Part shown: in pieces, positions 1 to 7,082 of the stretch
Layout of the letters: each line of letters starts with the position of its first letter
Numbering within the stretch: the stretch's first letter is position 1
Origin: Latilactobacillus graminis DSM 20719
GTDB lineage: Bacteria > Bacillota > Bacilli > Lactobacillales > Lactobacillaceae
Reading direction: 5' to 3'
Length of the DNA stretch: 61,158 nucleotides
NCBI RefSeq assembly: GCF_001436415.1
Contig: NZ_AYZB01000021.1
Location: forward strand, 1 to 61,158
Program-made: the position numbers and the translations under genes
The notes under the pieces: generated by a model
Told to the model about the DNA's origin: nothing
The model's database searches: none
The model's input: only the letters and a program-made list of their open reading frames with translations

Positions 1-150
1 CAACGTATTATATGTTATCATGCACAGAATTAAATAACAAGCCTTTTTTAAACTTTATTATTTTGAATTGCTAGGTAATCAGCCATTCATTTCTTGTCGC
101 GACAACTTTTATATATTACCAAGATTAACAGGTACGGTCAAGCATTTTAT

Positions 151-212
151 TTAAAAAGCTTTGAAAAGTTATCAATAACGTTCCGTCGTTATCAATAACC
201 CCCAAAGCTTCT
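151..212 (-). terminator. Rho-independent terminator of the ABC-F gene
   Basis: On the minus strand an AAGCTTTG arm (positions 203-210) pairs with CAAAGCTT (156-163) and is followed by a short U-rich run. The loop holds two copies of GTTATCAATAAC (168-179 and 188-199), each self-complementary, so the terminator is branched. It directly follows the ABC-F stop codon. Confidence 0.6.
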
Positions 213-220
213 AGCGATTC

Positions 221-1765
221 CTATTGTTTAATGAGTGATTCAACATCCAAAATCTTGTCAATCCAGTCGCCTTGATAGAAGTCCTCTTCATGGGTTACTA
301 GCAGAACCCCGCCCTCAAATTCCTGAATTGCTTTTCTGAGCGCACTCTTCGTATCATCATCCAAATGGTTCGTTGGTTCATCTAATAGAAGAAAGTTGCT
401 TGATGTTAATAGTAGTTCTGCAATCTTCACTTTCGATTGTTCACCACCGCTGAGTTGTTTTAAAGGCTTCATCGCCTCTTCAGCTGTTAATCCTGTTCGC
501 GATAAAACTTGGCGTAGTTCTTTTTGCTTTTGATCGGGGTATTCGCCTTGCAGATATTGTAATGGTGTTGCCATATTATTCGGCCACTTCAAATCTTGCT
601 TAAAATAACCAAACCGCACCGTACTTGCAACTTCAAAATCGCCACTGATGGCCGGAATTTCTTTAATGATGGTTTTAATCAGCGTTGATTTTCCAATCCC
701 ATTAAAGCCTTTCAAAACTACCTTTTGTTCACGACCGATTGAGAAATTCAATGCCGGTAGTAACGCGCGATCATAACCAATCTCCAAATCATTGGTCGTC
801 AATAGAATCTGACTAGCTGTTGCATGATACGGAAAGCGGAAGTTGGCTTTCACCCGATTACTTGGTGGAGTCAAAACATCCATATGCGCCAATTGCTTCT
901 CACGACTCTTGGCAATTGTTGAGCGCGAACCGGCTTTATACTTGCGGATATAGGCCTTCGTTTTTTCAATCTTCTTTTGTTGATTCTCATAGGCCTTTAG
1001 ATAACTTGCCTTATTCTCTTCTTTTTGCCGGAAGGCTTGTTGCAAAGTTCCTGTATACTTGGTAATCTTACCGAACTCGATATCGGCAATGCAGGTTGTC
1101 ACGCGTTCCAAGAAATCATAATCATGGGAGATTGTGATAAAGGCACCTTCGAAATGGTTAAGATAATCACTTAGCCAATCAATATGGTTCGTATCTAAAT
1201 AGTTAGTTGGTTCATCTAGTAATAACATATCGGGTTCTTCTAATAGTAGTTTCGCTAAAATAATCTTCGAACGTTGGCCCCCACTTAGTTGCGCTACATC
1301 ATGGTCCATCCCTAATGCATCAATCCCCAAACCAGTTGCTACTTGCATCACGCGCGTATCAATATCATAGAAGTTTTTAGCTTCAAGGAGTTCTTGAATC
1401 ACACCGGCTTTTTCAAGTAATTGGTCATCTAGACGCTCCGCGTAGTCAGCATAGTACTGGCTCATTAATTGTTCCTTAGCATATAAATCAGCAAACGCCG
1501 TCTTCAAAAATTCGAAGATTGATAACCCTGGGGCTAACTGTGCATACTGATCGAGGTAACCAATCTTGAGGTTCTTTTGCCACGTCACCTTACCCGCATC
1601 TGGTAGAATGGCCCCCGTTAAAATGTTAATTAAGGTACTCTTACCAACCCCGTTTTGACCAGTAATTCCCATATGCTCACCCTTATTAACTTGAAACCCT
1701 GCGTCGTCATACAGTTGTTTATCTAAAAACTGCTGCGTTAAGCCTTCGACTTTTAAAATACTCAT
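221..1765 (-). CDS. ABC-F family ATP-binding cassette protein
   Basis: Soluble tandem-ATPase protein of 514 residues, the usual size for ABC-F translation factors and ribosome-protection proteins. Two nucleotide-binding domains are visible: Walker A GQNGVGKST (about residue 38) and GFNGIGKST (about 350), signature LSGGQRSK and LSGGEQSK, and Walker B LLLDEPTNYLD and LLLDEPTNHLD. No membrane segments are present. A lysine/arginine-rich linker (KKIEKTKAYIRKYKAGSR) lies between the domains, as in ABC-F proteins that enter the ribosomal E site. The start is ATG at 1765 behind GAAAG-type sequence. The gene is preceded by a leader peptide and a terminator hairpin 30 bases upstream, an arrangement known for antibiotic-inducible ABC-F genes. 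Whether it protects against macrolides, lincosamides or pleuromutilins cannot be told from sequence; a housekeeping ABC-F role is the alternative. Confidence 0.9.
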   Translation of the reverse strand: MSILKVEGLTQQFLDKQLYDDAGFQVNKGEHMGITGQNGVGKSTLINILTGAILPDAGKVTWQKNLKIGYLDQYAQLAPGLSIFEFLKTAFADLYAKEQLMSQYYADYAERLDDQLLEKAGVIQELLEAKNFYDIDTRVMQVATGLGIDALGMDHDVAQLSGGQRSKIILAKLLLEEPDMLLLDEPTNYLDTNHIDWLSDYLNHFEGAFITISHDYDFLERVTTCIADIEFGKITKYTGTLQQAFRQKEENKASYLKAYENQQKKIEKTKAYIRKYKAGSRSTIAKSREKQLAHMDVLTPPSNRVKANFRFPYHATASQILLTTNDLEIGYDRALLPALNFSIGREQKVVLKGFNGIGKSTLIKTIIKEIPAISGDFEVASTVRFGYFKQDLKWPNNMATPLQYLQGEYPDQKQKELRQVLSRTGLTAEEAMKPLKQLSGGEQSKVKIAELLLTSSNFLLLDEPTNHLDDDTKSALRKAIQEFEGGVLLVTHEEDFYQGDWIDKILDVESLIKQ

Positions 1766-1786
1766 TGTTGATTCCTACTTTCTTTC

Positions 1787-1822
1787 CAAATAAAAAACAG
1801 AGGTAGCATCCGCTACCTCTGT
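1787..1822 (-). terminator. Attenuator hairpin in the ABC-F leader
   Basis: An 11-bp perfect stem ACAGAGGTAGC/GCTACCTCTGT with loop GGAT (1797-1822) is followed on the minus strand by TTTTTTATTT. It sits between the leader peptide ORF and the ABC-F start codon, so it would stop transcription before the gene unless disrupted. The leader ORF contains CTCTGT (1968-1973), which can pair with the ACAGAG arm and so act as an antiterminator. Confidence 0.8.
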
Positions 1823-1924
1823 CATGATTACAATCATTGACTATCGACCACTTCATCTATGGTCACTACCCAAATAAACCACTGTCACCAGGCGTTAAAT
1901 CTAGCAGTGCCCTATAGATGACTT

Positions 1925-2008
1925 TTAATCAATATTAGGCTCTGCACGATGCGTCATCTTCAAATGTACAGAGCGAAGCTTCATAATCAGTGGTCGTTCA
2001 ATTAACAT
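1925..2008 (-). CDS. Leader peptide of the ABC-F gene (27 aa)
   Basis: A 28-codon ORF with start ATG at 2008 and ribosome binding site AAAGGTG 7 bases upstream, beginning MLIERPLIMKLRSV and ending EPNID. It lies 23 nt after the predicted transcription start and 100 nt before the attenuator hairpin. Residues 10-12 are K-L-R, an instance of the (R/K)-X-(R/K) motif at which macrolides are known to stall ribosomes in Erm leader peptides. The ORF RNA pairs with downstream sequence: codons 3-7 (1989-2002) match 1836-1852. The function as a drug-sensing leader is inference from this layout. Confidence 0.6.
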   Translation of the reverse strand: MLIERPLIMKLRSVHLKMTHRAEPNID

Positions 2009-2037
2009 GTAATCGCACCTTTCAGTAAGTTAGTCTT

Positions 2038-2066
2038 ATCCTAACACAGAACACTCGTTCATGCAA
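2038..2066 (-). promoter_or_regulatory. Promoter of the ABC-F leader transcript
   Basis: Minus-strand -35 TTGCAT (2061-2066), 17-nt spacer and -10 TAGGAT (2038-2043), with a TG one base upstream of the -10. Transcription would start near 2031, giving a very short 5' UTR before the leader peptide. Confidence 0.6.
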
Positions 2067-2071
2067 AAACC

Positions 2072-2422
2072 TTAACTAACCCGCTCACGCAACTTAGCCA
2101 ACAACTGCGCCCGTTTACGGCGAGGAATGATTAGCCGTAATTCGCCACGGACTATTGGGTAGTCCTTAGCACGCCCTTCCATCAGTATTGCTAAATTCTG
2201 ACTTGTGAGCCCTTGTTTTGCTACTTCGGCTTTAATCATCTCTGTCAAATACGTACTATAGAAAGCATTAAATCCCACGTACCCGCCTAAAAAGAAACTG
2301 ATCAGAATTGAAACCCATAAATTGAGTTTCAAAATCGGATTCAACACTAACATTCCACAGATAAATGCAATCACCATTGCCACAAATCCTAAGATAACTG
2401 TATGTCTTGGCGCATCTTTCAT
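2072..2422 (-). CDS. Small two-TM membrane protein, unknown function
   Basis: Not recognised as a named family. The 116-residue product has two hydrophobic segments near the N-terminus (roughly residues 8-27 and 31-52) and a basic cytoplasmic C-terminal half ending in IIPRRKRAQLLAKLRERVS. I chose ATG at 2422 because AAGGTG 6 bases upstream is a good ribosome binding site; a GTG at 2431 lies inside that site. A minus-strand -10 TATAAT is seen at 2468-2473. The stop codon abuts the promoter of the ABC-F leader transcript. It could be a small regulator or membrane-associated factor; there is no catalytic motif. Confidence 0.7.
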   Translation of the reverse strand: MKDAPRHTVILGFVAMVIAFICGMLVLNPILKLNLWVSILISFFLGGYVGFNAFYSTYLTEMIKAEVAKQGLTSQNLAILMEGRAKDYPIVRGELRLIIPRRKRAQLLAKLRERVS

Positions 2423-2640
2423 CTGTTTCACCTTCTTAATCTTAATAAGTGCTTATGAACTACCTATATTATACCTAATACCGTCCAGGATACGCACTAA
2501 AATCACCTCGCTTGCCGCTAAAAGCCAATAAAAATCACCAAACAGTCAACCCAGTTTACTAAAAAAGGGATCCACGCGATTGTAAAAATTGTGTATATAT
2601 TGTAACTTCTTCTGTTTTTATCTCCGTAAACAGTCTAAAA

Positions 2641-2668
2641 TTGAAGTAGTGCTTTTTGAAAATATATA
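2641..2668 (+). promoter_or_regulatory. Promoter of the SLC13-like permease
   Basis: -35 TTGAAG (2641-2646), 16-nt spacer and -10 TATATA (2663-2668), 30 bases upstream of the start codon; ribosome binding site AGAAGGAT follows at 2679-2686. Confidence 0.45.
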
Positions 2669-2697
2669 ACAATATTAAGAAGGATAATTGAATTTAT

Positions 2698-3807
2698 ATG
2701 AAAAACATTGTTTTGAACATTCGAGATTTTTTCTTAGATGACAAACTACTTTTAGCTGCAACTTTAGCGGCCATCGTCACCTCATTTTTCAATCGACCAC
2801 AACTTAGTTACGTTAATTTCCACGTAATCGTCAGTGTCTTTTGTATTATGACACTTGTTCAGGTCTATCAACGTCTACACGTGTTGGATTACTTCGCCCG
2901 CGAATTAATCATCAAAAGTCATTCAAAACGGGCATTAATGCAGATGTTATTAGCCCTAACATTTGTCGGTGCAATGTTCCTGACCAATGATATGACGGTC
3001 CTAACCTTTGTTCCATTATTCATCTTAATTGCACGACAACTTGAATTTTCACCAATTTTACCAGTGACTTTAATCACTATTTCAGCCAACCTTGGTTCTT
3101 CTTTGACTCCATTTGGCAGTCCACATAATATTTTCCTCGTTTCGTTTTACCATATGACGATTAAACATTTCTTCGCATATTCAATTCCCGTCTTAATTGT
3201 CAGCGTCATTATGCTGACTGCTATGACCTTCCTTTTTCCAAAGGAACCAATTAAGCTTCATGGATTACATCCTGTTGAAGTTGAGAAAGGTCCGCTTTGG
3301 TATTTCGTACCATTAACGGTTGTCGTTTTTCTCGCAGTATTCTCACTAATTCCATTATGGGTGACACCCATTCTGGTCATCATTGCCATTTTAGCGTTTG
3401 ATCCGAAATTATTCAAAACAGTCGATTATGGCTTGTTACTGACATTCTTCTGTTTCTTCATTGCTGTTGGGAATTTGAGCCATATCCCGACAATTGCCAC
3501 ATTTATGCGTTCAATTGTGGGCACTGCTAAACAAACGTACATTACTGGATTGATCAGTTGTCAATTGATTGCCAATGTCCCAACTGAAATTCTACTCTCA
3601 AGTTTTACCAACCACAGTCACGCAATGTTCTTAGCTATTAATATCGGTGGGGTCGGCACGATGTTTGCCTCGTTAGCCAACTTGATTGCTTACAAACGTT
3701 TCAAGAAAGGCTGGGGCAAAGACCTTGGTAAGTTCCTCGTCGTTTTCACTGGCATGAACTTCTTATTCTTAATCATATTAGGGGTATTCGGCTATTTCCT
3801 CATCTAA
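2698..3807 (+). CDS. SLC13/ArsB-NhaD type anion permease
   Basis: Integral membrane transporter of 369 residues with about ten hydrophobic segments. The sequence TFVGAMFLTNDMTVLTFVPL and the later GSSLTPFGSPHNIFL resemble the paired hairpin/substrate-binding motifs of the ArsB/NhaD and SLC13 superfamily (sodium-coupled dicarboxylate, citrate or arsenite carriers). It is shorter than typical SLC13 proteins (about 450) but similar to the small ArsB-like permeases annotated in lactobacilli. A promoter lies upstream and a strong terminator follows, so it is transcribed alone. The substrate cannot be assigned; neighbouring genes give no hint. An ion antiport role is equally possible. Confidence 0.75.
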   Translation: MKNIVLNIRDFFLDDKLLLAATLAAIVTSFFNRPQLSYVNFHVIVSVFCIMTLVQVYQRLHVLDYFARELIIKSHSKRALMQMLLALTFVGAMFLTNDMTVLTFVPLFILIARQLEFSPILPVTLITISANLGSSLTPFGSPHNIFLVSFYHMTIKHFFAYSIPVLIVSVIMLTAMTFLFPKEPIKLHGLHPVEVEKGPLWYFVPLTVVVFLAVFSLIPLWVTPILVIIAILAFDPKLFKTVDYGLLLTFFCFFIAVGNLSHIPTIATFMRSIVGTAKQTYITGLISCQLIANVPTEILLSSFTNHSHAMFLAINIGGVGTMFASLANLIAYKRFKKGWGKDLGKFLVVFTGMNFLFLIILGVFGYFLI

Positions 3808-3815
3808 TTCTTAAA

Positions 3816-3856
3816 AACAGGGCAACGATCTTAACGGTCGTTGCCCTGTTTTTTTC
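3816..3856 (+). terminator. Terminator of the permease gene
   Basis: A 13-bp stem AACAGGGCAACGA/TCGTTGCCCTGTT is followed by TTTTTT, 9 bases after the stop codon. Confidence 0.9.
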
Positions 3857-4067
3857 TATTTTGATAAAATAATGAATGGTAGCATTCCCATCGGCGCCTT
3901 AGCAACAACCAACGCAATCGTGATGGCCTTTAATTAAACCACTAACTTTTACAAATATATGACTAACATGACAAACTACCCCATTTCTGTAATGCAACTG
4001 CTACTTAATTGACATACAGCATTGCTATACTCTCCTAGTTCCAAATCTTACCTAGGAGTGACGCTTT

Positions 4068-4691
4068 ATTACCAATAAAAAACCATTCTTGTTAACTATC
4101 GGCCTTATATGGTTGATGCTAATTACAACGAATATCGCACGTGCTGCATTAACTAATGAAACAGCACCAGAAACGAACCATCCTGTCCAAAGGGTCATGT
4201 CATCGAAAGCCATTGAGCAATTCACAGGGCACCCTGCCCAAGCAGCTGAAACATCGTTGGTCAAACACGCAACTATTCTACCAACAGATAAACCGGTTAA
4301 CTGTCCGATTCATCCGGATCCCGATGCCGCAGAAATTAAGGAACCAACGCCCGCCCCTGAGCCAGAACCAGTTGTGGCCCCAGCACCTGCCGAACCAACC
4401 TTAATCGATAAAGGGACCTTCAAATTAACCTTTTATGATCCCGCAGTCCTTGGCGCAACAAGCATGCCCGGCGGAATGTACGCCGGAGTCGCTGCGCACT
4501 TGGGCGTTATCCCCCGCGGCTCACAAATCAAGATCACATTAAGTACCGGTGAAGTATGGTACCGTGTTGTCAACGACACCGGAACCTTCGCCGCTTCTAA
4601 CTCACAACAATTAGACGTCGCAATGCCAAATTGTGACATCCCCTCTGCCGGTGTCTTAAATGCCAACGTGCAGATTGTCCAACCTGCTTAA
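4068..4691 (+). CDS. Secreted protein with C-terminal DPBB/3D-like domain
   Basis: Reading from ATT at 4068 gives 207 residues with a textbook signal peptide: N-region MTNKKP, hydrophobic core LLTIGLIWLMLI and AxA cleavage site (ARA) at about residue 26. AGGAG (4054-4058) lies 9 bases before this ATT, while the only conventional alternative (TTG at 4089) is 30 bases away and would lack the positive N-region. After the signal comes a linker rich in P, A and E (PAPEPEPVVAPAPAEP), then a domain from about residue 115 with conserved GVIPRGSQIKI, NDTG and LDVAMP, which resembles the double-psi beta-barrel 3D domain of cell-wall lytic enzymes. A role in peptidoglycan turnover is likely but inferred. 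Transcribed alone; a shared terminator follows. Confidence 0.7.
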   Translation: MTNKKPFLLTIGLIWLMLITTNIARAALTNETAPETNHPVQRVMSSKAIEQFTGHPAQAAETSLVKHATILPTDKPVNCPIHPDPDAAEIKEPTPAPEPEPVVAPAPAEPTLIDKGTFKLTFYDPAVLGATSMPGGMYAGVAAHLGVIPRGSQIKITLSTGEVWYRVVNDTGTFAASNSQQLDVAMPNCDIPSAGVLNANVQIVQPA

Positions 4692-4700
4692 TTTAAAAAA

Positions 4701-4741
4701 AGCCAACCATTCAGATATTACTTGGATGATTGGCTTTTTTG
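4701..4741. terminator. Bidirectional terminator
   Basis: AGCCAACCATTCA pairs with TGGATGATTGGCT with one mismatch and one wobble; A-run before and T-run after make it usable from both sides. It lies between the convergent 3D-protein and acetyltransferase genes. Confidence 0.8.
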
Positions 4742-4750
4742 ATGTTCAAT

Positions 4751-5929
4751 TTAGAAATAATCCCATAACATCGGTTTCGTATGACTAAACGCGGCACTGA
4801 GTTGGGCAATTTTCGGCTGAGCCCCTTGCACATGACCATAATGGGCTTGACTCTCAAGTGAACGATACCCCAACATCGCCTTAGTTAAATTTTGAATCGT
4901 AACGGTGATGTCTGCGGTCCCCGTTGCCAACTTTATCACCGTGGCTTGGCCTGCATGAATACTCAACTGCCACAAACCGGCATTCGCAGGCAAAAAATCA
5001 TCTTGGATGGCAATCGTCGTTACTGGCAATTCCTGCACTTGATAAGCATACTGTGCCAAAAAGTCAGGCAACGAAACAATTCGAGCCATCATATACGGAA
5101 CGGTCGTGGTTTTCACAATTGTCGGATTTGGCAGTAAATCAGCTAGCGACTCAGTCAGTGCACTCTCATACTGAATCGTCGCATAAGCTGATTGATGTTT
5201 CAAAATGAAGTTTATGAGTTGTGTTTGGCTCGCAACAGTCGAAGTCATCAGCTCTTGAATTACAAACGTACCGACTTGTCGCGAATAAATCAGATAACCG
5301 GCAACCGCTTTTTTACCATCTAAATCAACCGCAACTTCCCAATCACTGTGTTTCATGGCATCGTATTGCCACCACCAATCAGCACGTTGAATACCACCAG
5401 CCTGATTGTTCGGATGATGATTAAAAAATGCACTAATTAACGGAATGGCTTGTGCTAGCGACATCCGAACCACGCGACCAACACTCGGCGCGAATTTTAA
5501 CCGTGGTAAATCTGCCGTTTGAATCTCAAAAATGGTCTGTTCAAAAACTTGTTCATAACCAAACCGCCGATAAAATCCATATGCAAACGGCGCCAAATAA
5601 GAAAGCGTAATTCCTGTTGTTTGCATATCTTCAAATGCTAATTGCATTAAGCTCGCAATGCTTCCTTTGCCAGCAAATTCGGGATAACTAGCCACATACC
5701 CAATACCGCTCATTTTAAATGTTTGCCCGTTAAGCCGTACATCAAAGGGCGTCGCCAGTAAACCGCTGACTAAGCGATTATCTTCAAATACGCCAAAACC
5801 AGTACTATGTGTATACAATTGTTTAAAAAAATGTTGACGTTGGACACTATCAACTTTATTAAAGGCGTATTGTGCTAATGCATAAAACGCTTGTTCATCT
5901 GTTTTCATTAACTTTCGTTTTTCAACCAC
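4751..5929 (-). CDS. Eis-like GNAT family N-acetyltransferase
   Basis: Cytosolic acetyl-CoA-dependent acetyltransferase of 392 residues. The N-terminal GNAT fold includes GIGYVASYPEFAGKGSIASLM (about residues 76-96), whose GKGSIASLM matches the acetyl-CoA pyrophosphate loop, followed by YLAPFAYGFYRRFGYE, characteristic of the Eis family. The C-terminal third has the SCP2-like beta-rich region of Eis proteins and ends in WDYF, the usual Eis C-terminal position for the catalytic carboxylate. The start is GTG at 5929, with AGGAGG (5938-5943) 8 bases upstream; an ATG at 5936 is out of frame. The substrate is unknown: Eis relatives modify aminoglycosides or protein amines. Monocistronic between two terminators. 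Confidence 0.85.
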   Translation of the reverse strand: MVEKRKLMKTDEQAFYALAQYAFNKVDSVQRQHFFKQLYTHSTGFGVFEDNRLVSGLLATPFDVRLNGQTFKMSGIGYVASYPEFAGKGSIASLMQLAFEDMQTTGITLSYLAPFAYGFYRRFGYEQVFEQTIFEIQTADLPRLKFAPSVGRVVRMSLAQAIPLISAFFNHHPNNQAGGIQRADWWWQYDAMKHSDWEVAVDLDGKKAVAGYLIYSRQVGTFVIQELMTSTVASQTQLINFILKHQSAYATIQYESALTESLADLLPNPTIVKTTTVPYMMARIVSLPDFLAQYAYQVQELPVTTIAIQDDFLPANAGLWQLSIHAGQATVIKLATGTADITVTIQNLTKAMLGYRSLESQAHYGHVQGAQPKIAQLSAAFSHTKPMLWDYF

Positions 5930-6018
5930 TACTCATTCCTCCTACCGTACTTACCTTTCACTATAAGTGAGCATGCAGTAAGATGCAAGCGCCATCTACT
6001 TGATAAAATAGCGTTTAA

Positions 6019-6064
6019 ACCATAAAAAAAACGGCCACTTTGAAAGCAGCCGTTTTTTTATGGT
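6019..6064. terminator. Bidirectional terminator
   Basis: CCATA8CGGC pairs with GCCGT7ATGG around a loop CACTTTGAAAGCA. On the minus strand it ends the 69-residue gene upstream of it. Confidence 0.8.
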
Positions 6065-6088
6065 GAAACTACAGATTATTAGGGAGGA

Positions 6089-6298
6089 TTACTTTGTTAA
6101 TGAAATTGTCCGAAGTTGTTGCGAATTCACTAAAATCCGCCGCATTAATTCATGAACCGTAAAACGATCAGTTGGCGCATAGTTCAAGATCAAGATATGC
6201 ACAGTTTCCTCACACTTCTCAATTACCTTACCAATATACGTCGCCGACATAATTTCGTTTGACTGACCACGTACTAGATCACCAACTTTAATCGTCAT
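6089..6298 (-). CDS. Small KOW-like hypothetical protein (69 aa)
   Basis: Not confidently assigned. MTIKVGDLVRG at the N-terminus followed by YIGKVIEK and HILILNY looks like a small beta-barrel of the DUF2187/KOW type that binds RNA or protein. A GAGGTG ribosome binding site lies 8 bases before ATG at 6298. Terminators flank the gene, so it is probably transcribed alone. No catalytic residues can be recognised. Confidence 0.65.
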   Translation of the reverse strand: MTIKVGDLVRGQSNEIMSATYIGKVIEKCEETVHILILNYAPTDRFTVHELMRRILVNSQQLRTISLTK

Positions 6299-6417
6299 AT
6301 ACTATTCACCTCGTCAAATTATTAACCATGGTTATAGTATAACGAAACCGCTTAATAAAATCAAACGATAACTTATTAACTTAATTATCCACGCTTTATA
6401 AATCTTCCGTAACTTAC

Positions 6418-6954
6418 TTATTTTTTAATTTTACGATAGTCAGCATCATAATAACGACCTGCTTGAATATCTTCAATCATACCATCATATGGTGCTTCGC
6501 TAATAACATCTTCATTATTTTGACCAGCATCACCCATGTAGGTAATGGTAGCAAATTCAGGGACCAACATCTTAGGATATGTTTCATACTTTTCACGTGA
6601 TTCTTCCATCAATGCAATATGGTCATTTTGATAAGTAACTGTAATTTCTGGATGTTCTTCGACCCACTTAGGGAAGAAAATCATTCCGTGTAACTTATTT
6701 TCGTTTGGTACAAAGTCTAAAGCGACATCTGTCCCTGTGGGTTCTGTCCAAGTAATCTTGAAGACCCCATCAGTTAATTTAACAATATTAGCTTCTTGAT
6801 CACGTACCCAACGGCCAGCAACCATCCCACCATGAATTCGATAATCAACAGTATGATCATTTTTTGCATACCATTCATATTTCCAACCATTATCGTAAGT
6901 GTAAATAAAGTGTGTCCCTAAAAAATCTTCTAATTCTTTAAATTGTTTTGCCAT
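6418..6954 (-). CDS. padA: Phenolic acid decarboxylase
   Basis: Decarboxylates p-coumaric, ferulic and caffeic acids to vinylphenols, detoxifying plant phenolics in the cytoplasm. The 178 residues match the family throughout: [64 protein letters not shown] and [15 protein letters not shown]. The tyrosines near the N-terminus and the Arg/Glu of the lipocalin-like cavity are present. I chose ATG at 6954; an in-frame ATG at 6969 overlaps the GGAGG ribosome binding site and would add five residues absent from the family. A perfect PadR-type operator lies between promoter and gene, so induction by phenolic acids is expected. The repressor gene itself is not in this window. Confidence 0.95.
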   Translation of the reverse strand: MAKQFKELEDFLGTHFIYTYDNGWKYEWYAKNDHTVDYRIHGGMVAGRWVRDQEANIVKLTDGVFKITWTEPTGTDVALDFVPNENKLHGMIFFPKWVEEHPEITVTYQNDHIALMEESREKYETYPKMLVPEFATITYMGDAGQNNEDVISEAPYDGMIEDIQAGRYYDADYRKIKK

Positions 6955-6971
6955 TCTAAAAACCTCCATAT

Positions 6972-6989
6972 CATGTAATTAATTACATG
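6972..6989. promoter_or_regulatory. PadR operator
   Basis: CATGTAATTAATTACATG is a perfect 18-bp palindrome containing ATGT-N8-ACAT, the dyad known as the PadR binding site of lactic acid bacteria. It lies about 10-28 bases downstream of the predicted start of padA transcription, so a bound repressor would block initiation or elongation. Confidence 0.85.
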
Positions 6990-7006
6990 TTTTTATTTAC
7001 TTGATA

Positions 7007-7035
7007 AGTGTACTGCATTCATTATTTTTTGTCAA
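7007..7035 (-). promoter_or_regulatory. padA promoter
   Basis: Minus-strand -35 TTGACA (7030-7035), exact 17-nt spacer and -10 TACACT (7007-7012). Confidence 0.8.
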
Positions 7036-7050
7036 CTTTAAACCCACAAA

Positions 7051-7080
7051 AAAAACAGCCAGCAAAAGCTGGCTGTTTTT
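7051..7080 (-). terminator. Terminator of the antiporter gene
   Basis: AAAACAGCCAGC/GCTGGCTGTTTT stem with AAAA loop, flanked by A and T runs, two bases after the stop codon on the minus strand. Confidence 0.9.
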
Positions 7081-7082
7081 GG

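Noticed and set aside
1-150. Gene at the left edge
   Set aside because: The stretch is A/T-rich with frequent stops in all frames, and no ribosome binding site or conserved motif is seen.
1797-2066. T-box or metabolite riboswitch ahead of the ABC-F gene
   Set aside because: No T-box sequence is present, and the leader is occupied by a short ORF with its own ribosome binding site.
4009-4031. TTGACA...TATACT promoter of the secreted protein gene
   Set aside because: The two boxes are only 11 bases apart, too close for a sigma-A promoter; one of them may be used with another partner.
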